56,082 nucleotides of DNA from an uncultured Halomicronema sp. GTDB lineage: Bacteria; Cyanobacteriota; Cyanobacteriia; Phormidesmidales; Phormidesmidaceae. The position numbers and the translations under genes were made by a program. Below the pieces are notes generated by a model. That model was not told the origin of the DNA, searched no databases, and worked only from the letters and a program-made list of their open reading frames with translations. Positions 1 through 8,500 of the stretch are shown piece after piece; position 1 is the first letter of the stretch; each line of letters begins with the position of its first letter. The stretch lies in NCBI GenBank assembly GCA_937899725.1, contig CALCCA010000176.1, positions 1-56,082 on the forward strand, read 5' to 3'.

Positions 1-2
1 AT

Positions 3-845
3 GGTGAAGCCTACGAAGTTGACCCGGCGGCCAGCTCAGTGGAAGTCACCATCGAAGATGGGATGACGGGCGGTGGTGAGCTCTCTGGCTTGGGGGGACA
101 GGTTCAGTTTGATGTGGCAGCTGGTGAAGTCGTCACCATTACTGACTTTGGTGGTGTCGGTTTAGGGTCACTCCCCGGCGACACGATCATTGATGAACTC
201 GATACGATTAAGTTCATGGGGGCCGGATTAACGCCAGAAAACTTGCGGTTAACGCAAGCTGGTGACAATCTGGAAATTACCTTTGTGGGGGATGCTACCG
301 GCACTCAAGTCGTTCTAGAAGATTTTGCGCTGGATAACCTAGACAATCTTCTGAAACAGACGGGGGGCAGCGTCGATCGCGGCAACATTTTGTTTGACGG
401 CGAGGCTGACTTTGCCGATAGCTTTGACGTGTTCAACGCCGATTCCACCCAGAGTGATCTCTGGAATCGCGACACGGTTACCTTCTTGAATGACTTGGAT
501 AATACTATTCAAGGCTTTAGTCAATCCAATGATGTCATCAACGGGCTCGGGGGAGATGACGTCATTTCTGGCCTTAGCGGTGATGATTTCCTCAATGGTG
601 GCGATGGCGATGATACTTATACCGGGGGCGGAGGAGCTGACCAGTTTGTCTTTGGCTTAGGTCAAGGCATTGACATTGTTACTGACTTTGAGATTGGTGT
701 TGATACGATCTCGCTGGGTGGCCTGACACCAGAAGGGGTGCGGCTACTAGAGTCGGGTGACAATACCCTCGTGCTCACGCAAAGCAATGAATTGTTAGGG
801 GCTTTGCAGGGTGTGACGGGTCTTGACTCAACGATTTTCGCTTAG
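3..845 (+). CDS. RTX-type calcium-binding repeat protein, C-terminal fragment
   Basis: The reading frame is open from the first complete codon to TAG at 843-845 and has no stop before the left edge, so the true start lies outside the window. A GTG at 39 is an internal codon that could be mistaken for a start. The visible part is acidic and very rich in Gly and Asp. Around nt 541-650 it carries nonapeptide-like repeats of the GGxGxDxUx type (GLGGDDVIS, GLSGDDFLN, GGDGDDTYT), the hallmark of calcium-binding parallel beta-rolls in type I-secreted proteins. The tail, with GIDIVTDFEIGVDTI and then a hydrophobic end, resembles the usual C-terminus of secreted cyanobacterial RTX proteins, where an uncleaved secretion signal is expected. 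Substrate and function cannot be told from this fragment. It is followed by a strong terminator and seems unrelated to the biosynthetic cluster. Confidence 0.85.
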   Translation, partial: GEAYEVDPAASSVEVTIEDGMTGGGELSGLGGQVQFDVAAGEVVTITDFGGVGLGSLPGDTIIDELDTIKFMGAGLTPENLRLTQAGDNLEITFVGDATGTQVVLEDFALDNLDNLLKQTGGSVDRGNILFDGEADFADSFDVFNADSTQSDLWNRDTVTFLNDLDNTIQGFSQSNDVINGLGGDDVISGLSGDDFLNGGDGDDTYTGGGGADQFVFGLGQGIDIVTDFEIGVDTISLGGLTPEGVRLLESGDNTLVLTQSNELLGALQGVTGLDSTIFA

Positions 846-903
846 TCGCAACCTCTAAACAGACGGCCGATAGCGTGTCGTTGACATTCGCTTGAGACCA
901 GAC

Positions 904-948
904 ATCCTGCCGGCATGGCTCTTCGCCATGCCGGCAGGATAGTTTTTA
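904..948 (+). terminator. Rho-independent terminator of the RTX gene
   Basis: Perfect 16-bp inverted repeat (904-919 with 925-940), 5-nt loop TCTTC, followed at once by AGTTTTTAG. It lies 59 nt after the RTX stop codon. This is the clearest intrinsic terminator in the window. Confidence 0.9.
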
Positions 949-1009
949 GGGGCACATCAACGGGTTCCCAACCCCCGATCTAAAGGGGACTTTGGAGTAT
1001 TCTTCCAGG

Positions 1010-1044
1010 ATCAAATAAATCAGCGTCTGATTCGCAAATCAGAC
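1010..1044 (-). terminator. Probable terminator of the thioesterase gene
   Basis: Perfect 8-bp stem GTCTGATT/AATCAGAC (1025-1032 with 1037-1044) with loop CGCA. On the minus strand it is followed by the T-rich run GCTGATTTATTTGAT. It sits 28 nt beyond the thioesterase stop at 1073. The stem is modest and the T-run is interrupted, so this is plausible rather than certain. Confidence 0.45.
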
Positions 1045-1072
1045 TAGAAGATGTCCCCAACGTGCTGGAGCG

Positions 1073-1822
1073 CTAACTGACGAGATGCCTGAGTTTGCTG
1101 GCGATTAAGGGCACAATCTGGGGCTGATGGACAAAAAAATGATCGCCGGTGATCGCATCTAGCGAAAATTGGGCTGCTGTATGAATCTGCCAAGATTTCA
1201 CGTCGTCGAAACTCACGATCGCATCCTGATGGCCGCCAATAGCTGTGATCGCACACGATAGTGGCATCTGAGCTTGATAGCGATAGGTTTCTAGTAGGGC
1301 AAAATCAGCCCTCAGCGTGGGGAGTAACAGCTCCATCAGCTCGTCATTCTGGATGACGGCCTGGGGCGTGCCGCCATAACGATCTAATTCAGCCAGAAAG
1401 GCGGCTTTCGGCAGGTGGTGCAGCAGCGGCTCAGTTAAGGGCAGGTGGGGGGCGCGGGCGGCCGACACGACCAGCAATTCTGGCAGCGGCCATTGGCGCG
1501 ATCGCAACCATTGCGTTAGTTCAAAGGCAATCAGTCCGCCCAGACTGTGCCCAAAGAACATAAAGGGTTGATTCAACCGAGGTAGCAAGGCTGCGCCTAA
1601 ATGGTCAACAAGCTGGTCTAATCGCGTAATCGGCGGTTCGATGAGGCGGCGGCCATGTCCAGGTAATTCGATCGCGCAAACTTCAACGGCCGGTGGCAAA
1701 GCAGCTGACCAGTGCTGATAGATGCGCGCGGCTCCGCCCGCATAGGGGAAGCAAAATAGCCTGAGGCGAGCTTGCGGGTTAGGAGTAGAACAACTGAGCC
1801 AGGGGGAGGTTGGCAGCGGCAT
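1073..1822 (-). CDS. Type II (editing) thioesterase
   Basis: This 249-residue alpha/beta hydrolase is of the external thioesterase family that accompanies PKS/NRPS clusters. It hydrolyses misprimed or stalled acyl groups from carrier-protein phosphopantetheine arms. The family signatures are visible: an N-terminal LFCFPYAGG strand-loop (residues 22-30), ELPGHGRR (52-59), the nucleophile elbow GHSLGG with Ser93, an Asp at 200 in GGHQD, and the catalytic His228 in GDHFF. The length fits the family (about 240-260). The ATG at 1822 lies just downstream of a promoter-like element (1837-1865), leaving a very short leader. It is on the opposite strand to the assembly line and 3.7 kb away, so it would be transcribed separately, but its family and position point to proofreading of that assembly line (inference). 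Function class is confident; pairing with this pathway is likely. Confidence 0.9.
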   Translation of the reverse strand: MPLPTSPWLSCSTPNPQARLRLFCFPYAGGAARIYQHWSAALPPAVEVCAIELPGHGRRLIEPPITRLDQLVDHLGAALLPRLNQPFMFFGHSLGGLIAFELTQWLRSRQWPLPELLVVSAARAPHLPLTEPLLHHLPKAAFLAELDRYGGTPQAVIQNDELMELLLPTLRADFALLETYRYQAQMPLSCAITAIGGHQDAIVSFDDVKSWQIHTAAQFSLDAITGDHFFVHQPQIVPLIASKLRHLVS

Positions 1823-1836
1823 ATTGGCTAGGGGCG

Positions 1837-1865
1837 ATCATAATTTGGCGGTCAAATCCTCTCAA
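1837..1865 (-). promoter_or_regulatory. Predicted sigma70 promoter for the thioesterase gene
   Basis: On the minus strand TTGAGA (1865-1860), a 17-bp spacer and TATGAT (1842-1837) match the -35/-10 consensus well. The predicted transcription start near 1830 leaves only about 8 nt before the ATG at 1822, close to leaderless. Predicted from sequence only. Confidence 0.45.
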
Positions 1866-1869
1866 CAGA

Positions 1870-1884
1870 AGGGGCGCAGCCCCT
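1870..1884 (-). terminator. Weak hairpin between the DUF3102 and thioesterase genes
   Basis: Six-bp GC-rich stem AGGGGC/GCCCCT with a 3-nt loop, followed on the minus strand by TCTGTTG. It could attenuate read-through from the upstream DUF3102 gene into the thioesterase promoter, but the U-tract is poor. Confidence 0.25.
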
Positions 1885-1973
1885 AGCTGGTTGGGTGAGT
1901 GCGGGCTTGGGACTGCTTGACCTTAAAAGCTTCTGAGCTTAATTGATGCCACGCCCGAGATCCTCGACCTGGT

Positions 1974-2957
1974 TTATCCAGCCAAAGTGACAGCCGGTTC
2001 GTCAGAAAGGGGGTGAACCGGCAGGCCAGCCGCCGCGATCGCTCCTTGGCAGCGCTGTTTACTTGGGTCGCCCGCATACACGATCCGCCCCAAACTGTGG
2101 GCCGTCGCCATCATTTCCGGCAGGGGTAACCAGGGAAAAATGACGGTGTCTCCCGGCCGAGAAAGTAAACCCAGCAGTTCTTTCAGAGTCCTTATCGTGA
2201 ATTGTTCCTGTGGCAGAATGACGACGCTATCGACTTGGTCAATCAGCCAGTCGTGGGCCCAGTCTTCAGCAGTGACCGCGATCGCCAGCTTCGCCTGGGG
2301 GACGGCGTTGACAAAGCCAGGGGTCGCGGTATCGCCGCAAAACAGTTGATGTTGAGTTCCTAGTTGATACCAGCCAGCGGTAATCTCCAACTCCGGCTCC
2401 GGCTGCGCCGCGCGCGATGAGTCAGCCAGCGCCGCCGATTGGGGAATCACCGTGATGATTTCCGGCTTCTTGACGATGGGCTCTTGAGGTTCAGGCGCGG
2501 TGTTAGCGGCTTGCTTGCTCTGCTTAATCGCTGACTTGATTGATTTATGGGTGATTTTCTGACCATTAGCGGCTGCCTTTAGGACTTCGGTTCTCAACGC
2601 TTCTGGCACTGAAGGGGCCGCCAGCTGGTATAGCACTGACGTGGCAATGTCTACTTTTGCAAGTTTTGCAAATCTATCGCCGAAGGTCTCGTAGACGTTG
2701 ATAAAGTTGTAGGCGGTGCGCTGACTCCAACCAAATTCTGCTTTCAGCCAAGTCAGGAACTGCCCATACTTCAGGCGCGATCGCACATCGGCTAAGCGCT
2801 GGCCAATCTCCCAAACATCCTGGGCCGAACGACGTAACCGCTTACGAATTTCGCCCGTATGTTCTTGAATGACCTGCCGTTGCGCTCGGTCAAGACTTTC
2901 ATAATCAAAAAACGTAGACAGCTGTATCTGATCGTTCAGGCCACTCATTGCCGACAT
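1974..2957 (-). CDS. DUF3102 protein with degenerate DNA-methylase-like C-terminal half
   Basis: The N-terminal part (about residues 25-100) matches DUF3102, a family seen in cyanobacterial and plasmid or phage contexts: an acidic/basic helix, then EIGQRLADVRSRLKYGQF and WLKAEFGWSQRTAYNFINV. It is thought to be a nucleic-acid-associated helical domain; its function is unknown. A Lys/Gln-rich linker follows (about 125-185). The last 130 residues look like an eroded N4/N6 DNA methylase. LGTQHQLFCGDTATP resembles the LGDHRLLCGD motif of that family, and RPGDTVIFPWLPLP followed by SLGRIVYAGDPSKQ aligns with the PGDxVLDPFxGSGTT...LGRxxxGxELDP region. The DPPY catalytic tetrapeptide and the DPFxGSG SAM loop are both missing, so catalysis is unlikely. 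ATG at 2957 is the first start, with another ATG nine nt on. No link to the biosynthetic cluster is apparent. Confidence 0.7.
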   Translation of the reverse strand: MSAMSGLNDQIQLSTFFDYESLDRAQRQVIQEHTGEIRKRLRRSAQDVWEIGQRLADVRSRLKYGQFLTWLKAEFGWSQRTAYNFINVYETFGDRFAKLAKVDIATSVLYQLAAPSVPEALRTEVLKAAANGQKITHKSIKSAIKQSKQAANTAPEPQEPIVKKPEIITVIPQSAALADSSRAAQPEPELEITAGWYQLGTQHQLFCGDTATPGFVNAVPQAKLAIAVTAEDWAHDWLIDQVDSVVILPQEQFTIRTLKELLGLLSRPGDTVIFPWLPLPEMMATAHSLGRIVYAGDPSKQRCQGAIAAAGLPVHPLSDEPAVTLAG

Positions 2958-3289
2958 GGGAGTTAAGTTTTAGAAATAAGACTGGGTTCTAACATTAAAT
3001 TACCCAATCCATAAATCATGGTAACTCACGAATTGAGATGCTTCTAAACTTTACATTCAACGCCCAGCCCTCGCAGGAAGGCTCCAGAGCCGGCCCTGAG
3101 GGGCAATGCGATAGTGATCCCTACTGCTTGGGAGATGCTCAAGTTATCTGAATCCTCAGGGTAGGCTTGAAGTCCAGTAACCAGCCGTTGGGAGGGGGCA
3201 ACATTGCAGCTATCAGGCTGCTTTAGCGATCGTCAGGTGATGCCTACTGCCACATGAAAAGCTGCGGTTTCATCTTTTTCTAAGTCACT
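2958..3289. other. Intergenic region without a recognisable gene
   Basis: 332 bp between two minus-strand genes. I see no convincing coding frame, RNA gene or promoter. The last bases hold part of a 9-bp perfect inverted repeat, AAGTCACTT/AAGTGACTT (3282-3290 with 3299-3307, 8-nt loop), that spans the stop codon of the downstream hydroxylase gene. It lacks a U-run on the minus strand, so it is not a standard terminator but could protect the 3' end of the mRNA. Confidence 0.4.
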
Positions 3290-4132
3290 TTATGGCCTAA
3301 GTGACTTCTTAAGATATTTCCCAAAATAGCGCGAACTTATCCACTCTTTAAATGGTAGTGAGCTGGCCACAAAAATATTGTTGTAATCCTCATTTTCAAC
3401 CAGGCCAGTGGCTGGAAACTCGTCGCGTATTGGATGATGATAAGTGCCGAACAAGATATCCCAAAAAGGGAAAAAGGCTGAGAAATTCTTGTCTAAATGT
3501 TCTGGCTTAAAGGAGTGATGAATGCGGTGATATTGTGGTCCGGTAACGATTGGCGACAGCGAGCGCAAATTCAACCGCAGGTTGAGATGAATAAACTGCA
3601 GCCAAAGCACTTGCACAAAGGCCAGGATACCCAGTGGTAGACCGTTGAACTCAAATAGCAGTCCCATCGGGAGGACTAGAAAAATTACGATAAGAGGATC
3701 CTCTAACCAGTGAACTCGACGAGTACTGGTCACATTCAAAGAAACTTCGCTATGGTGAAACTTATGCTGCTCCCACAAGAAAGGGACTTGGTGCTGGCAC
3801 CGATGAAACCAATAATAGAAAAAATCAGTCACGAGTAAATACAGCAATGATAAGAAGCCATAACCCCAGATGTTTTGAGGAATCGGTAGAGAAATCAAAG
3901 GAGCTCCCAGAAGTGCCTGTATCCAGGCGACAAACATCCCCATGCCGAGTGCCTGTATAAGCACAACAATCAGGCTATAAACCACATACCACCGGAGGTT
4001 AAACCAGATGTGAGACAAGGGCTGATGAGGTTCAGCCGGACGGATGCGCTCGGCCACCATAAAACAGCCATACATGACCAAACCCGTTAGCACATATTTT
4101 GCGAAGCCGAGCGGGGCAGCAAGCCATTCCAT
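3290..4132 (-). CDS. Sterol desaturase / fatty acid hydroxylase family membrane protein
   Basis: This integral-membrane di-iron oxygenase is of the fatty acid hydroxylase superfamily, which introduces hydroxyl groups or double bonds into lipids and sterols. Numbered from the ATG at 4132 (280 residues), the histidine clusters are H110-RCQ-H114, H123-KF-HH127 and H202-RI-HH206, matching the family HX3H and HX2HH patterns. Hydrophobic segments near residues 8-26, 50-70, 90-106 and 146-182 fit a protein with several membrane spans. A TTG at 4138 would add two residues; I prefer the ATG. The gene is divergent from the phosphopantetheinyl transferase and close to the lipopeptide assembly line. It could hydroxylate the fatty-acyl tail or a free fatty acid, but many cyanobacteria carry such enzymes for carotenoids or membrane lipids, so a role in the pathway is speculative. 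Confidence 0.85.
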   Translation of the reverse strand: MEWLAAPLGFAKYVLTGLVMYGCFMVAERIRPAEPHQPLSHIWFNLRWYVVYSLIVVLIQALGMGMFVAWIQALLGAPLISLPIPQNIWGYGFLSLLYLLVTDFFYYWFHRCQHQVPFLWEQHKFHHSEVSLNVTSTRRVHWLEDPLIVIFLVLPMGLLFEFNGLPLGILAFVQVLWLQFIHLNLRLNLRSLSPIVTGPQYHRIHHSFKPEHLDKNFSAFFPFWDILFGTYHHPIRDEFPATGLVENEDYNNIFVASSLPFKEWISSRYFGKYLKKSLRP

Positions 4133-4319
4133 AAGCAACCGGCCATGAATCTAGATTTAATCTGAAACCTTTTGAACGCGCAAGCCAGCAATCATCCATC
4201 GAGTGGAGAAAGCGAGTAACCACCCGCAGCGTTAATGACTTTCTGTATTATTAAGCGATGTCTAATCATTATGCAATGACCTCACCTGGATTGTGGGGTT
4301 GCCCAAGGCAGGGCCAAAA

Positions 4320-5132
4320 ATGAGCCACCCGCCTACTGCAGGCCGCAAAGCCCACTGGCTAGGAACCGATGAAGTTCATGTGTGGATGGCGGCACCCAAT
4401 CGGTTCTATCAGCCAGAACTGAGCAGCCAATATGTTTCCTGGTTAGATGAACAAGAGCGATCGCGGTATGACCGCTTCCACTTTTCCCAGCATCGCCATG
4501 AGTACCTCATCGCCCATGCCCTGCTCCGCAGCAGTTTATCTCGCTATGGTGGCTGTGCCCCGGCCGCGTGGCGGTTTACCACCAACGCTTATGGCCGTCC
4601 CGAGCTTGCCACCGAGCAAGGACAGCCGCCCCTCCGGTTTAACCTGTCTCACACGACTGGGCTGGTGGCCTGCGCCATTACCCGGTCAGCGGATGTCGGT
4701 GTAGACGTGGAGTGCATAATGCGGACTGGCGACTTGGCGACGATTGCTGACATGAGCTGTGCGCCGGAAGAACTCACGGAATTGCAGCCGTTATCGGGCG
4801 CTGCCTGGAGCCAGCGGTTCTTTAACCTTTGGACATTGAAAGAGGCCTACGTCAAAGCTCAAGGGCAAGGGTTATCGATACCGTTGCAGCAGGTTCGATT
4901 TCGTCTAGACGCCAGGGAAACAATTCAGTTGGATGCGCTGCCCGAGCCAGCCTCGACCCCCGCTTGGCAGTTTGCTTTGCTTCAGCCCACACCGCAGCAT
5001 TGTTTGGCTGTGGCGGTATCCCTTGATCATCTACTACAGGTACAGTTCGGCTGGGTGGTCCCTGGCTGCGAGGGCCACCCAATGCGCTTTCCTTACACCA
5101 GCACTCAAGACGGTGTGCAGCGCCAGGATTGA
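4320..5132 (+). CDS. Sfp/HetI-type 4'-phosphopantetheinyl transferase
   Basis: It transfers the phosphopantetheine arm of CoA to the conserved Ser of ACP and PCP domains, converting apo-synthases to the holo form. Motifs, numbered from ATG 4320: RFNLSHT (about 105-111), the Mg2+-binding GVDVE (127-131) and WTLKEAYVKAQG (171-182) with the catalytic-site KEAYVKA. The length (271) is usual for the large monomeric Sfp class. The frame also opens at a GTG at 4293 (279 residues); I chose the ATG because the extra nine residues are not conserved-looking and the GTG has no clear Shine-Dalgarno sequence. The adjacent assembly line has ten visible carrier domains, or eleven if the truncated last module has one, and all would need this activity. 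Clustering supports a dedicated enzyme, though cyanobacteria often use one such enzyme for everything. Confidence 0.92.
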   Translation: MSHPPTAGRKAHWLGTDEVHVWMAAPNRFYQPELSSQYVSWLDEQERSRYDRFHFSQHRHEYLIAHALLRSSLSRYGGCAPAAWRFTTNAYGRPELATEQGQPPLRFNLSHTTGLVACAITRSADVGVDVECIMRTGDLATIADMSCAPEELTELQPLSGAAWSQRFFNLWTLKEAYVKAQGQGLSIPLQQVRFRLDARETIQLDALPEPASTPAWQFALLQPTPQHCLAVAVSLDHLLQVQFGWVVPGCEGHPMRFPYTSTQDGVQRQD

Positions 5133-5389
5133 CTACTAACGTTATCGGCTCGGCCTCGCGTAGATGAGACAACTTCTCAAATAACGCCCCAATCATCTCT
5201 CGCTCTACCAACGCTCAAGCGTTCGGTGGTGTCAGTTGAGTTGGAGAAGCATCGCCTGTGATTACAGCAATACATTTTCCCTTTTTGAAAGGATTCAGGC
5301 TGAATTCAGCTGTCTGCCTTGATATCTAAGGATTTCTACAGATTTAAAATTTATCTCTGTGCAAGGGGCCACAATTCCTTTATAGAGGC

Positions 5390-5417
5390 TTTACATAACC
5401 ATTGAATCCTCTATACT
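5390..5417 (+). promoter_or_regulatory. Predicted sigma70 promoter of the PKS/NRPS operon
   Basis: TTTACA (5390-5395), 16-bp spacer, TATACT (5412-5417). The start site would be near 5424, giving a leader of about 80 nt before the ATG at 5504. It is the best -35/-10 pair in the spacer; no experimental support. Confidence 0.55.
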
Positions 5418-5429
5418 GTTGAGAACAGT
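5415..5429. promoter_or_regulatory. Candidate operator: dyad over the -10 and start site
   Basis: ACTGTT-GAG-AACAGT is a perfect 6-bp inverted repeat with a 3-nt spacer. It overlaps the last three bases of the predicted -10 and the predicted transcription start, where a dimeric repressor would block transcription. No regulator gene is visible in the window. Confidence 0.35.
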
Positions 5430-5503
5430 TTTTAATAAGATCAGTGTTTGCCGATCTTTGTTGAGCTTAAAAGTCAATAGGGAGTGGCTGTTTAGGGTGA
5501 TCT

Positions 5504-8500
5504 ATGGTGCAAGAGTGTGACCGCGAAAGCGCTGGGATTGAGCCAAGACAAAAGTTTGCTCACACCAGTCTGAGCGAAATTCTGCAATGGCGGGCAGCGC
5601 ATCAACCTCACGAGTTGGCCTATCGATTTTTGCCTGATGAGTGGGAAGCGATCGCGGTCAGTCAGGGGCATCAGTGGAGTTATGCCGAGCTGGCTCTCCG
5701 AGTCAATGCGATCGCGGCGCAGCTCGCGGCATTTGCTCACCAGCCCGTGATGCTGGCGCTGCCGGCGGGCCTAGACTTTGTGGCGGCATTTCTGGGGTGT
5801 TTGCAGGCGGGGGCGATCGCGGTGCCGGTGCCCCCACCGGGACGGCATCAAGGGTTGGCGCGTTGGCAGCACCTGGTGGCGAATGCACAACCGCCGGTGA
5901 TTCTGACCCCGTCTGAGCAGTTACCCCAGGTGCGATCGCTCGTCCAAGCAATGGCGACTCAGTTACCCCATGCTGTGGTCTGCTTGGCACCTCAGTACGC
6001 CCCCGAAGAGAACGATCAGGCTGAGGCCGTTCCTCGCATCGCCTGCGACGACATTGCTCTTTTGCAGTACACCTCGGGCTCGACCCGTCAGCCCCGAGGG
6101 GTGATGGTTAGCCATGGCAATCTAATGCATAATCTCGGGTTGATTCACGACCGATTTGGCCATTCTGCGGCCAGTCACGGCGTCATTTGGCTGCCGCCCC
6201 ACCATGATATGGGCCTGATCGGCGGCATTCTGCAACCCCTTTACAGTGGCTTTCCGGTGACGTTAATGTCGCCACTCGCATTTTTACGTCAGCCCAGCCG
6301 CTGGCTGCAGGCCATTACCAAGTTTGGGGGCACCACCAGCGGCGGGCCAAATTTTGCCTATAAGCGCTGTTTGCAAAAAATCACGCCAGAGCAGCGGCAA
6401 GGTCTAGATTTGAGCCGTTGGGAGTTGGCGTTTACGGGGGCCGAACCAATCCGCGCTGCTACTCTGAGTCAGTTTGTCGAGACCTTTGCGCCATACGGCT
6501 TTCGGTCAACGGCCTTTTACCCCTGTTATGGTCTGGCCGAAGCGACGCTCTTCGTCTCCGGTGGCGCTAAGGCCACCTCACCCCGGATCGCCTCGGTAGA
6601 TCGAACGGCGATCGCTCAGGGGCGGCTGGTTGAGTCACGGGCGGCTACCGCGCTGCCGCTGGTGAGTTGCGGGTCAGGAGCAGCCGATCAAACCATTGCG
6701 ATCGTTGACCCGCACACCCGTCAGCCCTGTGACGATGGCCAGATCGGTGAAATTTGGCTGCGTGGCCCGAGCGTGGCCCAGGGCTATTGGCGGCAGCCGG
6801 AAGTAACTCAAGCCACGTTTGTGGCTGAGTTCGCGAATGGCACCGGGCCTTTTTTGCGCACGGGCGATTTGGGCTGTTTGCGGCAAGGGGAACTGTATGT
6901 TACCGGGCGGCTCAAGGATTTGATCATTATTCGCGGGCAAAATCACTATCCTCAGGACATTGAGCAGACTGTCGGGCAGAGCCACCCGGCAATTCAGGCT
7001 CAGGGTGGGGCGGCTTTTAGCTTAGAGATGGCTGGCGAAGAGCGGCTGATTGTCGTGCAGGAAGTGCAACGGACGGCCCTGCGGACTCTGGATGCAGACG
7101 CCGTCATTGATGCCATCCGGGCGGCGGTTTCGCATCAGCATGGGCTGCAGGTATCCGCGGCGGTGCTGTTGAAACCGGGTCGCCTGCCGATCACAACCAG
7201 TGGTAAGGTGCAGCGCCAGGCCTGCAAAGCAGCGTTTCAGAACCAGGCGTTCGACGCGGTTGCCGAATGGTGGCTGGAGCCAGCTGATCAACCTTCTTCG
7301 ACGGCTATTTTGGCGGCATCAGCGGTGTCCGATCATGACTCTGCAGCGGACACAGTTCCTGGCGATCCCGTTCGCACGGAGGCCCTAATTCAATGGCTGC
7401 GCCAATACGCGAACGAGTCGCTGAATTCCCGATTAATGGACGAGCGGCGGTGCCTTTCGCCTGGGGTGGTGCTCGATTTTGGCAACCAGGGACTGCTGGG
7501 GATGCAGGTGCCGACTGAATATGCCGGTTTGGGACTAGGCCACCAGGACATGCTGCGAGTGCTGGAGCAATTAGGGGCGATCGATCCCACCCTGGCGCTC
7601 TTTGTGGGTCTGAATAACGTGCTGGGTATCCGCCCGATTCTGCAATCGGCCCGTCCCGACTTACAGGCAGACTGGCTGTCCAGACTGGCTACAGGGCGAG
7701 AACTCGCGGCCTTTGCGCTGACGGAACCGGGGGCGGGGTCTAATCCCAACGCGATGCAATCTCAGGTGGCGATCGCGGCAGACGGCGGCTGGCGGCTGCA
7801 CGGTGAAAAGATCTGGAGTGGTTCGGCGGCGTGGGCCGGTATTCTGAATGTCTTTGTGCAACATCCCGAAGTCTCTAGCATCAGCGGCTTTACCATTAGT
7901 AAGGGCACCCCCGGTTTGCGACAGGGGCCAGAGGCCCTGACCATGGGTATGCGCGGCATGGTGCAAAACACTGTGTATCTAGAGGGCGTCCCTGTCTCAG
8001 CAGCACAGCTTTTAGGTGAACCCGGCCAAGGCATGACCGTGGCCCAAGATGCCATGATGTATGGCCGACTGGCGATCGCGGCGGCCTGCGTGGGGGGCAT
8101 GAAGCGCTGTGCCCAATTGATGCTGCGCTATAGCTCTCGTCGCCAGGTCAGCACTGGACGACTGCTTGAAAATCCCGTGCTGTTGGCAGGCTTAGGTGGC
8201 CTCACGGCTCAGATTGGAGCGCTGTCGGCCCTAGTGGGCTGGATCGCCGACCGGCTCGACCAGGGACAGGGGGTGATTCCTGAAGCGTTCACCGCCTGCA
8301 AAATCCTCGCCCCCGAATTCTATTGGCAGGCGGCTGATGACCTGGTGCAATGCCTGGGCGGACGGGGCTATATCGAAACCAATCTAGCGCCGCAAATTCT
8401 GCGAGATGCGCGCGTGCTGCGCATTTTTGAAGGCCCCACGGAAACCCTCACGATGCATTTGGGAGCGCAAGTATTGAATGCGAGATCGAGCCTCAAAGCC

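Larger units (their letters stand above)
5133..5503 (+). promoter_or_regulatory. Regulatory spacer upstream of the assembly line
   Basis: 371 bp, more AT-rich in its right half, with no convincing gene. It contains a 12-bp palindrome GCTGAATTCAGC (5299-5310), a sigma70-like promoter (5390-5417), a 15-bp dyad over the -10 (5415-5429) and a Shine-Dalgarno-like AGGG at 5494-5497 before the ATG at 5504. This is the only spacer of this kind before the 50-kb gene string, so it is the likely main control point. Confidence 0.6.

Noticed and set aside
3254-3280. Hairpin ATGAAA/TTTCAT followed by CTTTTTC on the plus strand
   Set aside because: It has terminator shape, but no plus-strand gene lies upstream of it in this region, and the stem is only 6 bp.
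3282-3307. Inverted repeat AAGTCACTT/AAGTGACTT as a terminator of the hydroxylase gene
   Set aside because: On the minus strand it is followed by an A-rich, not U-rich, run and it overlaps the stop codon.
4293-4319. GTG start for the phosphopantetheinyl transferase
   Set aside because: In frame but lacks a clear ribosome-binding site; ATG at 4320 preferred. It cannot be excluded.
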